Part shown: piece after piece, positions 43,800-54,304 of the stretch
How the letters are laid out: every line of letters starts with the position of its first letter
Position numbering within the stretch: position 1 is the first letter of the stretch
Source of the DNA: Leishmania martiniquensis
Taxonomy: Eukaryota; Euglenozoa; Kinetoplastea; Trypanosomatida; Trypanosomatidae
Direction: 5' to 3'
DNA length: 64,000 bases
Assembly: GCF_017916325.1 (NCBI RefSeq)
Contig: NC_090163.1
Location: forward strand, 129,001 to 193,000
Position numbers and translations under genes: made by a program
Notes under the pieces: generated by a model
Told to the model about the DNA's origin: nothing
The model's input: the letters and a program-made list of their open reading frames with translations, nothing else
Database searches by the model: none

Positions 43800-44037
43800 A
43801 TGTGCCGGCGCACGGGCAGCGCGCCCAGACGCAGCCACAAGAGCGAAGGACACAACGAAAAGAAAAAAGAGATACTGCGGCTCCAGTGAGCTAAGAGGCA
43901 CACTGTGGGCGGTATCGCGGTGCTTCGCGACCCAATAAGGGACGTTGTCGAGGAAATAAACGGAGAAAAAAGGTAGCGCAATCAAAGCAACGAAGGGGAC
44001 AACAACAACAGCAGCAGCGTTCTGAGCGGCGTCGCAT
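43800..44037 (-). pseudogene. VMA21-like two-span membrane protein, frame disrupted
   Basis: On the minus strand a frame without its own ATG encodes a protein-like two-span hairpin. The first span contains VVVVPFVALIALPFFSVYF, whose LPxxxxxF matches the conserved 'LPxxxFF' of VMA21, the ER assembly factor of the vacuolar ATPase. A polar loop follows (NVPYWVAKHRDT), then the second span (PQYLFFLFVVSFALVAA). A pyrimidine tract with AG at 44065-44064 is followed 27 bases later by an ATG at 44037-44035, but in another phase; one missing or extra base would join it to the hairpin. The frame has no short natural C-terminus. A decayed gene, a sequencing indel and chance all remain possible. Confidence 0.35.
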
Positions 44038-44063
44038 GTATGTTGGAAAGCGCGAGAGCAGCA

Positions 44064-44115
44064 CTCAGCAATCACACAGGAAGGGCGCCAGGACGAGACC
44101 GGAGACGGAGAGTGC
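44064..44115 (-). promoter_or_regulatory. Candidate trans-splice acceptor before the VMA21-like frame
   Basis: Minus strand is pyrimidine-rich (CTCTCCGTCTCCGG, then CCCTTCCTGTGTG) and ends in CTGAG, the AG at 44065-44064. It is one of the cleaner acceptor-like sites in this stretch. Confidence 0.35.
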
Positions 44116-45693
44116 TGGCATCCTCGTCTCCTATATGTTAGCTGGAGCTACCACTTTCCCCTTGTTCAACTCCTCTCTATGCATCGCTGATCGCCGCTGA
44201 CGCTCCGTCATACTCTTGTTTCATGAACAGCAACAGCATCTACGGAGATCCGCCACTTCCTCTTGTCCCATGCACCTTAGCGTACTCAGTGCATGCACAG
44301 GCCCGTATTCACCTGCCCCGTTGTTGTTTTGGTTTCGCTCCAGCCCCGTCACTCTTCGTCATTGATCACGCTTAGTTGGGTAGCGGCTGCCCTGCATACT
44401 CGTCCTTTCCCCCTTTGGCCACCTCGTAGGGCTCTGATCACAAGTGCGGCAGGCCTTGATACCAAGTGGCGCACACGCCAATCACACCCTGCGCTGATCG
44501 CCCCGTTTTCTTCGCTCTTCCCCTACAGCGCCGTTTTCGCCGCCCGGCTGCTCGTATCTTTGTTTTGATTCTGTGACGCCAACACGGGGGCAGAGTGAGC
44601 ATGAGTGCTTGCATCTTTTCTTTTTCGCCTCATTCCTATCCTCCACCAGGAAAACGCGCTCTTTCCCTCTTAACGAGAATTTTTCCCGTCTAAAGAAAGG
44701 AGCTTGAAAGCAAGCGCCGGTCGGATAGGTGTGGGGGCGCTCGTGCACCGGCTCTTACATGTGCAACGCCATGCATGAAACACCCGCAGGCACAAAAAGC
44801 CCTTGAAAAGAAAAAAACACAACGGCATCGCGCACGAAGCACGGCCTCACATTGGCAACCGAAAACTACGAAGAGCCATTAATCAGCCGTGAGGATAAAA
44901 GGGAAAGCAGGCATACATGAAAAAAATTCACACGTCTGCGTGTGTGTGTGTGTACTCATGCTTGTATGTTCGCCAGCGAAGGCTACGACCCATGCGGCGT
45001 CGCATAAGCTTTCGTCTGTCTGCTGCTTGTCTTTTTTTCATTTTTTTGCTCTCTTTATATTGTCTGCGCAGCTTTCGCGCATCCCCCCCTGCCCCCCCCG
45101 CACACACACAGACACAGAGGGAGAGGGAGCCATCAAAGAACAGAGAAAACGTACAAAATGAGAAGGTGAAGGAGGGGGTAAACAAAGAAAAAAAAGAAAC
45201 GCGAACGAGAGAAAGGGGTAGGGGGAGGAGGGAGGAATATGTGACGCTGTAGCGGCGGCCGATGCCAACTCATAAGAAGACGCGATTACCAGTCACCACT
45301 GGGGATGACAGGGGTGACTCTTCAGATACTCTCACAGTCACTCGCGTACGGGCAAATCCATAGGGATGAGAAGGGGCGGAGGTGAAGAGAGAGAGAGAGC
45401 GGCCGCCCATACAGACCGAGAGGAAGCTGCGTGCGACCTCATCGCACCATTGCGTACCGCTAAAAAGAAGAAAGCAGGAAAGAAGAAAAGGTGAAGGAGC
45501 TGCACCTTTGGCGTTTTACTCGGGAAGACGAGGAGGAGAGAAGAATATGCGCCCTCTGGCCAGCAGCACCGAGCGCTTTCCGCGTGGATGTCGGGCGTGC
45601 TTGCGTCTGAGGAGGAGGAGAGCAGCAGCTCGTTGGGCACGATGAAATGGCCGCGGCGGGAGAGGAAGGGAGCAGTTGCTTGAGGCTTTTCCT

Positions 45694-47841
45694 TCATGCG
45701 GCATCGTACGCCGGCCAAGTCATCGTCAGCATCTCCTCCTTCGTGATGGGCCGTAGCGTCCGCAAGCGCAGGCTTGCCGCCGACTCAGCAAACGTGCGCA
45801 CCATCACATTGGGCCGCAACGTCTCCGAGCGTGTACAATTGTTCGACGTCATGAGAGAAGCTAACTCGAACATGGAAATGCAGATATGATAGGTGCCAGG
45901 TACGCCTTGGCGCGGAGCGTTCATGATCTGCTGCAGGCACAAGTGGAACGGGGCTTCGCTGTCGTGCATGCCGGCTGGGCTGTCTTCTGCGGTCACCAAG
46001 TCGAGGTGGCCACGGACGCGCTCCACCACTTTGGGCCACATGGAGCAACAGATCATGATAGAGTTCGACTTGGCCTTCTCGTAGTACTCCTGGAACACCT
46101 CAAAAGTGAGCTGATCGCTGTCTTCGGACGAGAACCCGCAGGAGAGCGTGGCGTAACACGTCATCAGCAACTCCTTCACTTCCCTCCGTTGGCTGCGCAC
46201 CACGTCAGCGACGGGCAGCCATCGATACTGCTGAACCGCCTCCTGCGCAGGCAGCACGCTACTTACCATACGCGACATCATTCGTACCGCTATGCGAACG
46301 CAGGCAGCGGTGATGAGGGGGCGCGTGTCCTCGGCCACGCATTTCGGCGCCGGAGAGGCGTCGCTCAGCTCATCTGCCGCGAGAGCGCAGGCAGAGCATG
46401 CCGTGACGTATTGGTCCAGCAGTCGATGCACCACTGGCACCCCTTCGCGCCATCGCCCGCGCTGCGTGCACTCTACCCAGTGGTGCTCCACCCACGCCTT
46501 TGACTTGCAGCTTTCACTGCAGTAGAAAGCGTTGCAGTCGCTGTCGCAGGGGACAGGGTGGACGACCACTTGAAGAGAGCTAAGGAGCTGCTTCGTCAAG
46601 CCAGGAATCTGCTCCGTCACCTGCGCCTCATCGACGAAGGGCCGGCCGCAGTGGCAGCACATCGGGCATCGCTGCCGCCCGCTCACGACGCGGTATATGC
46701 CGCATGAGAGCGGAAAGACACAGCTGGAGGCCTCCTTCATCACAATCTCGTTCGCGTCGATGTTCTGCGCCGAGACGGCAATGGCGCGCTTCATCGAGCT
46801 GTCGTACACAATGCGCATCTTTTTGTAGCGCTTTGTGCGACCCTCGTACAGCATTGCCACGGAGTTGCCCTCAAGCAGGTTCCGCACCACCGCGCTAGAG
46901 CTGTCAAACTTGAGCGCGGTGGCGTACATTTTCTGCGCATCCACAAACTTTTTCATGCTACGCAGCACGTTGCCCGTTCGAATGTACCCGACACTCTCCC
47001 GTGGAAGGAGATGCACCACGCGATTGGCATCCTCCAGCGCCCGCTCCTTCTCACCTGTCAGCAGATACGCCACAGAGCGACTGCTGCGCACCCGCGCCTC
47101 TTCCTCCGGCATCTCTTCAAGAGCGCGGTTGTAGAAGCGAAGCGCCGCCTCGCAGTTGCGCTTGCCTATCTCTGCCGTCCCCTTTCTCATGTATGCCATA
47201 AAACTGCGCCGGCGGGCCTCGTCCGATAGGCTTCCCATACTGTGGGCGCTTCGTAAAGACTTTAGCGATGTCAGCACGCCACTGTTGCCGGCAGATGCCG
47301 TTGCCACCACTCTTGCCTCCACAACTGTGCCGATCGCCTCTGCGGCAGTGATTGTGGCAGCTCCAAGCTGCCCGGGCTTCCTTACGATGTCTTCAGCATT
47401 GCCATCAAGCTCCAGGCCGGAGATCCCGCTGCGAATGCTCGAGTAGTATCGCGTCGCCTTCACCTTGGGCTCACTAAGGCACGCACGGTAGAGGGTACAG
47501 CCGACACGCTCAAAGCCGTCAATGTCGTTGCACAGCACAAAGGTATAGTCCCCGATGTGTCTGTCCACCCGCACCCGGCGCCGAGGGACCGCGAAGACGG
47601 CCTCCATGATTGGCTCCCAGTGGCTGCTTTCCTGCGCGATTTTGGCGAACTCAACGTCGCGTAGCTCCACCTCGCACCCAAGCGGGTAGTCTTCGGCGGC
47701 CGGGGCAATTGGGCGGTCCTCCAAATTGCTCGCCGCGAAGAATGGCATGTCAGGGACATCGCCGTCATCCTCGGGGCAGAGAGAGATGAGGGTGTCCTCC
47801 TCCGCCGCTGTCGCCGCTGGCACGTCCAGGGGCATCTGCAT
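45694..47841 (-). CDS. TPR, MYND-type zinc finger and SET-like domain protein
   Basis: 715 residues from ATG at 47841 (MQMPLDVPAA; ATG again two codons in). Residues about 215-310 form TPR-like helix pairs (MRKGTAEIGKRNCEAALRFY, EEARVRSSRSVAYLL, GYIRTGNVLRSMKKFVDAQK). A Cys-rich segment (CPMCCHCGRPF) near residue 394 and a MYND-type finger at about 430-460 (CDSDCNAFYCSESC, then WVEHHWVEC) follow. The C-terminus (about 650-705) resembles the end of a SET domain: CISMFELASLM, then RPN, and TLRPITKEEMLTMTW. This order is that of SMYD-type lysine methyltransferases. The canonical NHSCxPN signature is not intact (MTSNNC, then RPN after an insertion), so activity is uncertain. Likely target and location are unknown. 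Confidence 0.75.
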   Translation of the reverse strand: MQMPLDVPAATAAEEDTLISLCPEDDGDVPDMPFFAASNLEDRPIAPAAEDYPLGCEVELRDVEFAKIAQESSHWEPIMEAVFAVPRRRVRVDRHIGDYTFVLCNDIDGFERVGCTLYRACLSEPKVKATRYYSSIRSGISGLELDGNAEDIVRKPGQLGAATITAAEAIGTVVEARVVATASAGNSGVLTSLKSLRSAHSMGSLSDEARRRSFMAYMRKGTAEIGKRNCEAALRFYNRALEEMPEEEARVRSSRSVAYLLTGEKERALEDANRVVHLLPRESVGYIRTGNVLRSMKKFVDAQKMYATALKFDSSSAVVRNLLEGNSVAMLYEGRTKRYKKMRIVYDSSMKRAIAVSAQNIDANEIVMKEASSCVFPLSCGIYRVVSGRQRCPMCCHCGRPFVDEAQVTEQIPGLTKQLLSSLQVVVHPVPCDSDCNAFYCSESCKSKAWVEHHWVECTQRGRWREGVPVVHRLLDQYVTACSACALAADELSDASPAPKCVAEDTRPLITAACVRIAVRMMSRMVSSVLPAQEAVQQYRWLPVADVVRSQRREVKELLMTCYATLSCGFSSEDSDQLTFEVFQEYYEKAKSNSIMICCSMWPKVVERVRGHLDLVTAEDSPAGMHDSEAPFHLCLQQIMNAPRQGVPGTYHICISMFELASLMTSNNCTRSETLRPNVMVRTFAESAASLRLRTLRPITKEEMLTMTWPAYDAA

Positions 47842-50800
47842 ATTTTGTACAGCGCTGAACCTCTCTAAAGTGATTTGAGGAGGTTCCGTAGCCCCCCACG
47901 GTCAGTTTACGCAGCCGTATTGACCAAATCGTGACTTTTTATGTTTGTGTGCGTGCGAGTGGGCGTGGGAGTCACCCTTACCCTTACGCGGCAACCCCTC
48001 TCGCGCAGTCCCCTCAGCCCCTTTCGACTTACACCCTCCTACACACAACACTCACTCACGAAAACGCAACGATGCTTCACTACCCTTAATCCTCACAGAT
48101 GTAAACGTATACGGAGAGCTCGCACAAAAAAGAAAACGAGCACAATCCAATACAACAAAAAACAGTCCCAAGGCACCCCTTCTTGAAGGGGTGAAATGCG
48201 CGCAAAAGAGCCGCGCACGCCACACACAGACAGAGAGAGCGCGAGAGAAAAGGGGGAAAAGGAAACGAAGGCAGTGCAACTTTAGCGCTGTTTACGTTCC
48301 TTACATAAATAGAGAGAGAGATGGGGGGAGAGAGCGGTACTTGCTTGGAGGTGAAGGGGAGAGGGAGAGAAAAGAAGGGGTGAGGTTAGGTGGTGGAGGG
48401 GGAGTGGAGTAGCAGAGCGAAAGGAAAAGAGGTCAAAAAAACAGGGAAGCGATGGGAAGGCAAGCGGAGGTGAGGCAGATGCGGAGAAGAGAAGAGGGGA
48501 AGTGAAAGAAGCGCTAGGGAAGGCAGCAGGAGAGGGAGGGAGGGGAAGAGAGGAGGCTGAAAAAGGAAGATGTGAGGAGTCAACACATACGCACACACAC
48601 ACACATGCACATACATATACATACACACACATACAAACAAACAGAGAGACTGACTTTGACAACCAAAGAGGAAACGGGGGAGCCTATTCGAAAAAGAAAC
48701 GAAAAAGGAAGCGGAGGTGCACACACACACGCACACTTAAGCGCGCGTGCGCAGAAAAGAGCAACAGGCGCAAGAAAAAGAAGAAGAGAAGGTGGAAATG
48801 TGGAGGAGAGAGAGAAAAAAAGAGGGTCAAAGATAGGAGGAGAAAAGGAAAGGGGGGAGCACGCCTGCACACATACACACAAGCAAAGCGACGTCAAAAA
48901 AAGGCAGAGGGTAGAGTTTGTGCGTGTGTGTGCGTGTGTGTATCTGAAATGGTAAAGGAGACGAAGGAAACCACTGTTTGCCGCTAAGCGTCGATATCGT
49001 GTTTTTTGTGGTGGTGGTGGTGGTTGCTGAAGACCCCCTTTTGCTCTCTCGTGGTCTATGTATACGCCCTTCGTTCGATGTGTTGGCAGCGGGAGGGGAG
49101 AGGGGGAGAGGGAGGGAGCGGTGGCAGGGCACACACGCTCGCGCACAAACGCAAAGACGGGCAAGGGCGAGCTGGCAGTCGTAGCGCGGGCAAGACAAGG
49201 AGAGGGGTGGGGTGGGGAAAGAAGAACCACGCGTACACACAAAGGCACACATAAATACACCAAGACAGAGAGAGATGATGAAGGACGAAAGGAAGAAGAG
49301 AAGCGGCGGAGCAGGCGATTTCTTTATCTTTGGTTGGTGAGTTTGCGGCAGTGTGTCACGTGAGCTGAACGTCAAGACGAGGGGTGGCACACGCACACAC
49401 ACACACACAGCGACGGAGAGTGCGTCAAACTGTGTTGGAGGTTCGTTTCCTTTTTTGTGTGTCAGCTTTGTTTCTCCTTTTCGATGCGGTGCAGCATTTA
49501 GTAGCACTTTTCATAGAACGCTCGCAAGCGTACTTCTATATGGGGGGCGCTCAATAGGACAGCAGAGAAGCGAAAAGAGGCAAAGGGAAAAGAGTGGCTG
49601 GGCGGGTAGAGGATAGAAGAAGAGTATGTCTACGGAAAAGGCGCCAAGGCATGCACGTATACACCCCACCACCACCACACACACACACACGGCAACGACA
49701 CGAGCGGCAGTATCTGTTCAGAAGGGCGGGGAAAGCAGTCCAAGATTATACCTCTGCGCACCAGGGAGAGAGAGAGTGGCTAAATGAAGATAAAAATAAA
49801 AAAACACTCCCGGAAAGCAAATGGGGGCAACGGCTGGATGAAGAAGGAATAGGAAAGGCGGGCGCAACGACCTTACTTACAATTAGACACACACGCCCGA
49901 AGACACTAGGCAACTGCTACCTCGGCAAACGGAAGCGAAGTAGCCACCGCAGTGAGTCGAAGAAAGGGGCGTCGCAGGTGCTGCCCCGACACAAGGGAAG
50001 AGGGGAGGGTAGGCGGGTGGAAGAGGCCCTACTCCTGGAAAGTGGGCTGAATGAAGGACGCGAGGGGAAAAAAGGACAACGAAGAAGGGGTACGGAGATG
50101 CACACTTTTACGCAGGAATACGCGCCCCCTCACACACACACACACATGCACACACTTGCAGAGACAAAGAGACGCACCCAGAAAGGGAAGTAGAAAGAGG
50201 GGCAGTGGTACGAGAAGAATGGAAGGGGTGATGACTGGTGTGTGTATCTGGTGGTGGTGATGGTGTTAGCGGCTGGGGGAAGGGGGCGGTCTGGTGCGGC
50301 AGACACAACACGCAGACAAGTAGAAAACGCTGAAAACGAAAAAAAGCGTAATGCGAGGGCGGGCGGGGGCAAAACGGGACTGTGTATCCGCTCGCCCTTT
50401 CGCTTCTGTTTTTTTTTGCTTCTCTCGCACGGGCAACAGTGTGGGCCCCTCACACCCAACGAAAGGGAGACGAGGTAACAAGCACAATGACGGGGAGGGG
50501 GAGGAGGGGTCCTTTAACGGCCTTCTCGTCCACCTGCCTCTTGTGTATCTTATGCGCCTCCTTTACAGCTCTTTGTGGCGCTTATTGTTTTTGACCGTTT
50601 CCTTCGATTAGAGAGAGAGAAAGCGCGGCTGTGTGTGACTCTGGCGTCTGTGAATGGTTTCCTTTTTTTCTTCTTCTGTGGCTACGCGTTGTCTATAATA
50701 TGGGTCTCCTTGGTGCCTTGAGAAAGAGAGAGAAAGACGCCGGTGCAGCACAAACATCCAGGGACGAAGGACGAAGGGGCTGGGGCGACCACGACCGTCA

Positions 50801-51613
50801 GCGTATGCGCGTGTGCCCGTGTGCCACGTCGTATATGTATGTGCAAGAGAAAGGTATAGAGAAATGAAAAGTAGGGCAGAGGAGGAGGCAGCAAGTATGG
50901 GCCCAGTGGGACCCTTCCCTGTCCTACTGTTCCCCCTTTTGCTGGATGTTGGTGCGCGCGCAGGTAAGACCCTGCAGCCTGCGCATAGGCGTGTGCGCGT
51001 GTTGTCCAGATAGTCCGTGTACGCGAGCCGACTCGGCAAGGGGCAGACAGGGTCAGAGTAGGGACGTTGGTGGCGTGCGTGAGTTCAGAAGCCGCAAACA
51101 GGGGAAAGAGAAGGGGGTAACGTGGTGAAGAAAAGGGCAGACGGCGCCTCGAATCGGAGGGGGAGAGAGTGGCGGGCTCCTCCGCCAACGCTTTTGCTGC
51201 CGCGCCGAAAGACGGGGGAGAAGAGATCGAGAGAGAGGGCTGGCACTGCCCAGTACAGAGACACCTCTCAAGAGCGCTGGCAGCACCAAGAGGCATCGGT
51301 TTAGACGAACATATACACACTCCGATGATGGACGTGAACAATATCGTCCTTGATGGCCATCATCCGCTGGCAGAGGTTTTGCCTGCTTTTCTCCGCGTCG
51401 CCGGATTGACAGAGTCCGAAAAAAAAACAGAGGAGACCTTCACATCAGTTAAGGCGGCAGCCGCCGCCGCCGCCCTCTCTGAAGTTCGGATAGGGAGGCG
51501 GTGGGCGAGAGGTGGAGGAGTCGGGGAAGGGGTAAAGAACTCGGAGACGAAACGTCATCGCTTCTTTTTCATGCTTCCTCTTCTTACGAGCGCACGCCAA
51601 TACTGTGGTCTCA
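47842..51613. other. 3.8 kb intergenic stretch
   Basis: Purine-rich on the plus strand, with CA runs at about 48589-48640 and many short GT/CA runs. Overlapping low-complexity minus-strand frames (for example 49507 to 48827) reflect pyrimidine bias. No gene supported. Confidence 0.55.
48589..48640. repeat. (CA)n/(CATA)n repeat
   Basis: CA and ACATAC units in a degenerate run of about 50 bases. Confidence 0.75.
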
Positions 51614-52768
51614 CTAATGATCGGCAAACATAACGTCGAAGAGCTGAGACATGCGCATGGCATCGCTGACGGCCTCGCTACGGTCACAGAGCAGCCGCTT
51701 CATCCTTTCAACCTGCGAGGCCCAATTCACGGTCGGTAAGTCAATGGCCGACATTAACCGCGGCACCTGCTCTATGATGAGGGTGCTGCGGAACTTCTCT
51801 TCCGTACCGGTTGGCGGCTCCATAAAGGACAGTTCCTCGAGCGCACGCTGGACATCTTGCAGTGCAGGCAGCTGATCCAGCAGTGTCTCGCTCATGAGCG
51901 ATCGTAGACGCAGTAGCGTGGCTTTCTTGTGCTGCGTGTACGGGTACTGTCGACGACAGCCGGCGTCGCACAGCAGCTTATGCAGGCAGAACCACGCATG
52001 TGCCTCTGGCACACATACCCGCTGCGACTCGTTCCCATGCGCCAAGACAAAGGCGCCGCTCTGAAACTTCTGCACCTCGCCAGCAGAACTCCGCAGCCAC
52101 GGCTGAAGGAGCAGCACCTCAGCCAAGCCGAAAGGGATGTCGTTCTTCCGCAAGATGCTGTTCATGGCAGACATCGGCAGAGCATCTAAGCGGTCCGTGA
52201 CGAACCACAGCAACGAGATGCATCCCATTGCACGCTGAATGCGCTGCTCCCGTAGCTGCTGCTCCAGGTACGCGAGCGGGCTCTCCTTCGCGGCTGCAGC
52301 AGGTACTTCGCCAAGGTTCTTCTCAGAGAAGAGACAAGACACCTGGCGCCAACAGTAATCAATCAGCTCTAGAACGTCATCGCCGAATCCAACCACGACT
52401 TCCTCGTAAAAGCATATGCACTCCAGCAGGTTCACCAGTACCGACTCGTAAGCGCAATACATATACGTCGCCGTCGGGTTTTGTGTGACCGCCTCGAAAA
52501 CGCCCGGCAGCACGCGCTGCCGCCAAACCTCCATCACCAGCAGCTCGTGCAGGACGTCGCCAAGCTTGTCGTGCTCCAGGAGGAATGACTTCACGAAGTC
52601 GTCTGTCTTCTGCGTGGCGTTGCTGTGCGTGCACATGTTGAGCCGTTCTATTGCCTCACGTTGATCTTTCCAGGAAGGCGTGCCCACCTCTTCCATCGAG
52701 AAGGACCGTAGCTGCCGAATGCTGATCTCTGCATCCACGGGTGACATGACAGTGCCTCTGTACTCCAT
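51614..52768 (-). CDS. ZMYND10-like axonemal dynein assembly factor, no MYND finger
   Basis: 384 residues from ATG at 52768 (an alternative ATG, MSPVDAE, is seven codons in and matches the usual family start better). The protein is collinear with animal ZMYND10: AEISIRQLRSFSMEEVG, then WKDQREAIERLNM, LHELLVMEVWRQRVLPG, YESVLVNLLECICFYEEV, LELIDYCWRQV, and LRSLMSETLLDQLPALQDVQ. ZMYND10 is a cytoplasmic factor that helps fold and preassemble dynein arms of motile cilia, so here it should serve the flagellum. The family's C-terminal MYND finger is absent: the frame ends at MFADH soon after the helical part. A long pyrimidine tract ending in CTCTCAAAG lies just upstream of the start. Confidence 0.85.
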   Translation of the reverse strand: MEYRGTVMSPVDAEISIRQLRSFSMEEVGTPSWKDQREAIERLNMCTHSNATQKTDDFVKSFLLEHDKLGDVLHELLVMEVWRQRVLPGVFEAVTQNPTATYMYCAYESVLVNLLECICFYEEVVVGFGDDVLELIDYCWRQVSCLFSEKNLGEVPAAAAKESPLAYLEQQLREQRIQRAMGCISLLWFVTDRLDALPMSAMNSILRKNDIPFGLAEVLLLQPWLRSSAGEVQKFQSGAFVLAHGNESQRVCVPEAHAWFCLHKLLCDAGCRRQYPYTQHKKATLLRLRSLMSETLLDQLPALQDVQRALEELSFMEPPTGTEEKFRSTLIIEQVPRLMSAIDLPTVNWASQVERMKRLLCDRSEAVSDAMRMSQLFDVMFADH

Positions 52769-53420
52769 TTCAGCTTTGAGAGGTCGTGCAGAGGGAAAGA
52801 GAGAGAGACACAGGGGAGGAAGGGAGGGAACGGGGATTTGGTATGCGTGCCTGTACGCGGCCTTGAGTCAGCCGTGGCGGCTGTTTATCGAGTACTACGC
52901 ACGAATAAGTGGTGTGCCACGCCGGCAACAGGGAAACCCACCCCACTCCTCCAAGAGCACCCCCACTCGCTGTAAGCGTGAGGCAATGCGCGGCTGGGTA
53001 CGTGCTCTCAAAGATTGCGGATCCAAAGACAGGGGCACGAGGCTGGTTCCCTAGCGGCCAACGAGCAGTCTGTGTGCGGACGATGGTGTGGGCTCCGTCT
53101 CTGAATGCGCCCGCTGCGCTCGCGTCAGAAAATCTATGGGTGTGCGGTAGATGCTGGCCGCGGTACTGGTCTGCCTCAAGGTTTCCTTCCTTGTAGTCCT
53201 GTTGGTGTGCGGGTGCGAAGGATGTGATGTATGCGTGTGTTTGTGTGTGTGCTTGCCGTCGTAGGGAAGCGAAAGGAGGCAGCGGTGAGGAAAGAGCAAA
53301 CGTTTGTGACAGACGCACAGATCCAAGGTCGGTAAGAGCAGTCGCCCCGTGCAGAGGCACAGCGCCGAACAGTAGCTGTGGCGCCCACCAGAAAAAGCTG
53401 GGGCAGCGAAGCAGCGCTTC

Positions 53421-53579
53421 TCACCAGCCGCAGCGCGAGGTAGTTATCCCCGCCTCCTCCTGTCCTTCGAGCACGCCATGCAGAAATCGTTGGAAAAGCA
53501 AAAACGCGCGGAGGGGGGCAATAGCGCGGAAAGGCGGCTCCATGTTCTTTAGCTTCGAGTGTTGACCAGCATGCAGCAT
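53421..53579 (-). CDS. Possible small protein gene (52 residues)
   Basis: ATG at 53579 opens 52 codons (MLHAGQHSKLKNMEPPFR, LLFQRFLHGVLEGQEEAG). The composition is protein-like and not pyrimidine-derived. The same frame is open another 20 codons upstream (SPPSYSTEQDITFLVAV) to a TAA, starting with GTG at 53636, and that part also looks protein-like. A strong acceptor-like site ends 15 bases before that GTG. Either a small gene with an ATG start at 53579, or a slightly longer one whose ATG was lost. No family recognised; a non-coding transcript is possible. Confidence 0.35.
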   Translation of the reverse strand: MLHAGQHSKLKNMEPPFRAIAPLRAFLLFQRFLHGVLEGQEEAGITTSRCGW

Positions 53580-53651
53580 TACAGCGACCAGGAACGTGAT
53601 GTCCTGCTCGGTGCTGTATGAGGGCGGCGATTCCACGGCTTACGTGTGCGT

Positions 53652-53689
53652 CTAAGAATAGCAACGGGAGGAAGATGGAAAAAAAAGAG
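53652..53689 (-). promoter_or_regulatory. Strong candidate trans-splice acceptor
   Basis: Minus strand carries a T8 run, CCATCTTCCTCCCG and TTGCTATTCTTAG, the AG at 53653-53652. It is too far (about 880 bases) to be the main acceptor of the ZMYND10-like gene, which has its own tract near the start. Confidence 0.45.
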
Positions 53690-54304
53690 CTGTAGAACAG
53701 CAAACACACATGAAAGAAAGGGACACGACGGAGGACAGCCAACGAGCACGGCGGCCACAGCCGAGTTCTGCCCTCATGGATGAAAGAAGAGGGGGGAGAA
53801 GAGACTCTAAAGACGGCACTTACAGCGGGGGCGACTCGTGCAATAGAGTGACACCTCCGGCGCGCGACAGCATACACAGAAAAGAGCGTCCCAGGGGTAG
53901 CGTACACCAAAAATAGAAACAGGGAAGATGAGACGAAAAAGCGGAGGGCCTGAGGGCGAAAAAGATCTGACGTGGGCAGCGTCGTGAGGGAGAAGGCGGC
54001 GAAGGAGCACACAGACATACGGTGAGGGAGGGGGGCTGTGAAGGGACGATGCCACGCTCGATAAATAGATGGACGTTTGTCGGATCTTTGACGGCGCGAA
54101 AATGCAGCCTCCAGCGCCAAAGCGGAACGCAACCTCCTCAGGCACGTCTCTAGCGTACCCTCTACTGAAGCGCTTCATGCCTACAGTGTGCATACTGCTC
54201 TTCGCCCCCCCCCACACACACACACGAGGAAGAGGAAGAGAAAGAGAGAGCGTGTGCATCTATCCGAAGAGATCGAGTTCATGCGCTTTCTAAAGCTCAC
54301 TTTG

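Larger units (their letters stand above)
38449..45693. other. 7.2 kb gene-poor stretch
   Basis: Lies between PCC beta and the SET-like gene. Holds TA tracts (39335-39349, 43100-43114), the second SIDER-like copy (40121-40645), a VMA21-like broken frame (about 43800-44065) and many GT/CA runs. At about 44140-44560 the plus strand becomes pyrimidine-rich, a local reversal of the usual polarity. Remaining frames are low-complexity. Confidence 0.55.
52769..54304. other. Intergenic stretch with a possible small gene
   Basis: About 1.5 kb between Aurora and ZMYND10-like genes. Contains a strong acceptor-like site (53652-53689) and a small balanced frame (53421-53579). A CA run near 54215-54226 sits at the Aurora 3' UTR. 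Confidence 0.5.

Noticed and set aside
47970..47985. CCCTTACCCTTA, resembling telomeric repeats
   Set aside because: Only two imperfect units; no array.
53176..54132. 318-codon minus-strand frame between Aurora and ZMYND10
   Set aside because: Composition is pyrimidine-derived and it runs across a strong acceptor-like site; the smaller balanced frame inside it is more credible.
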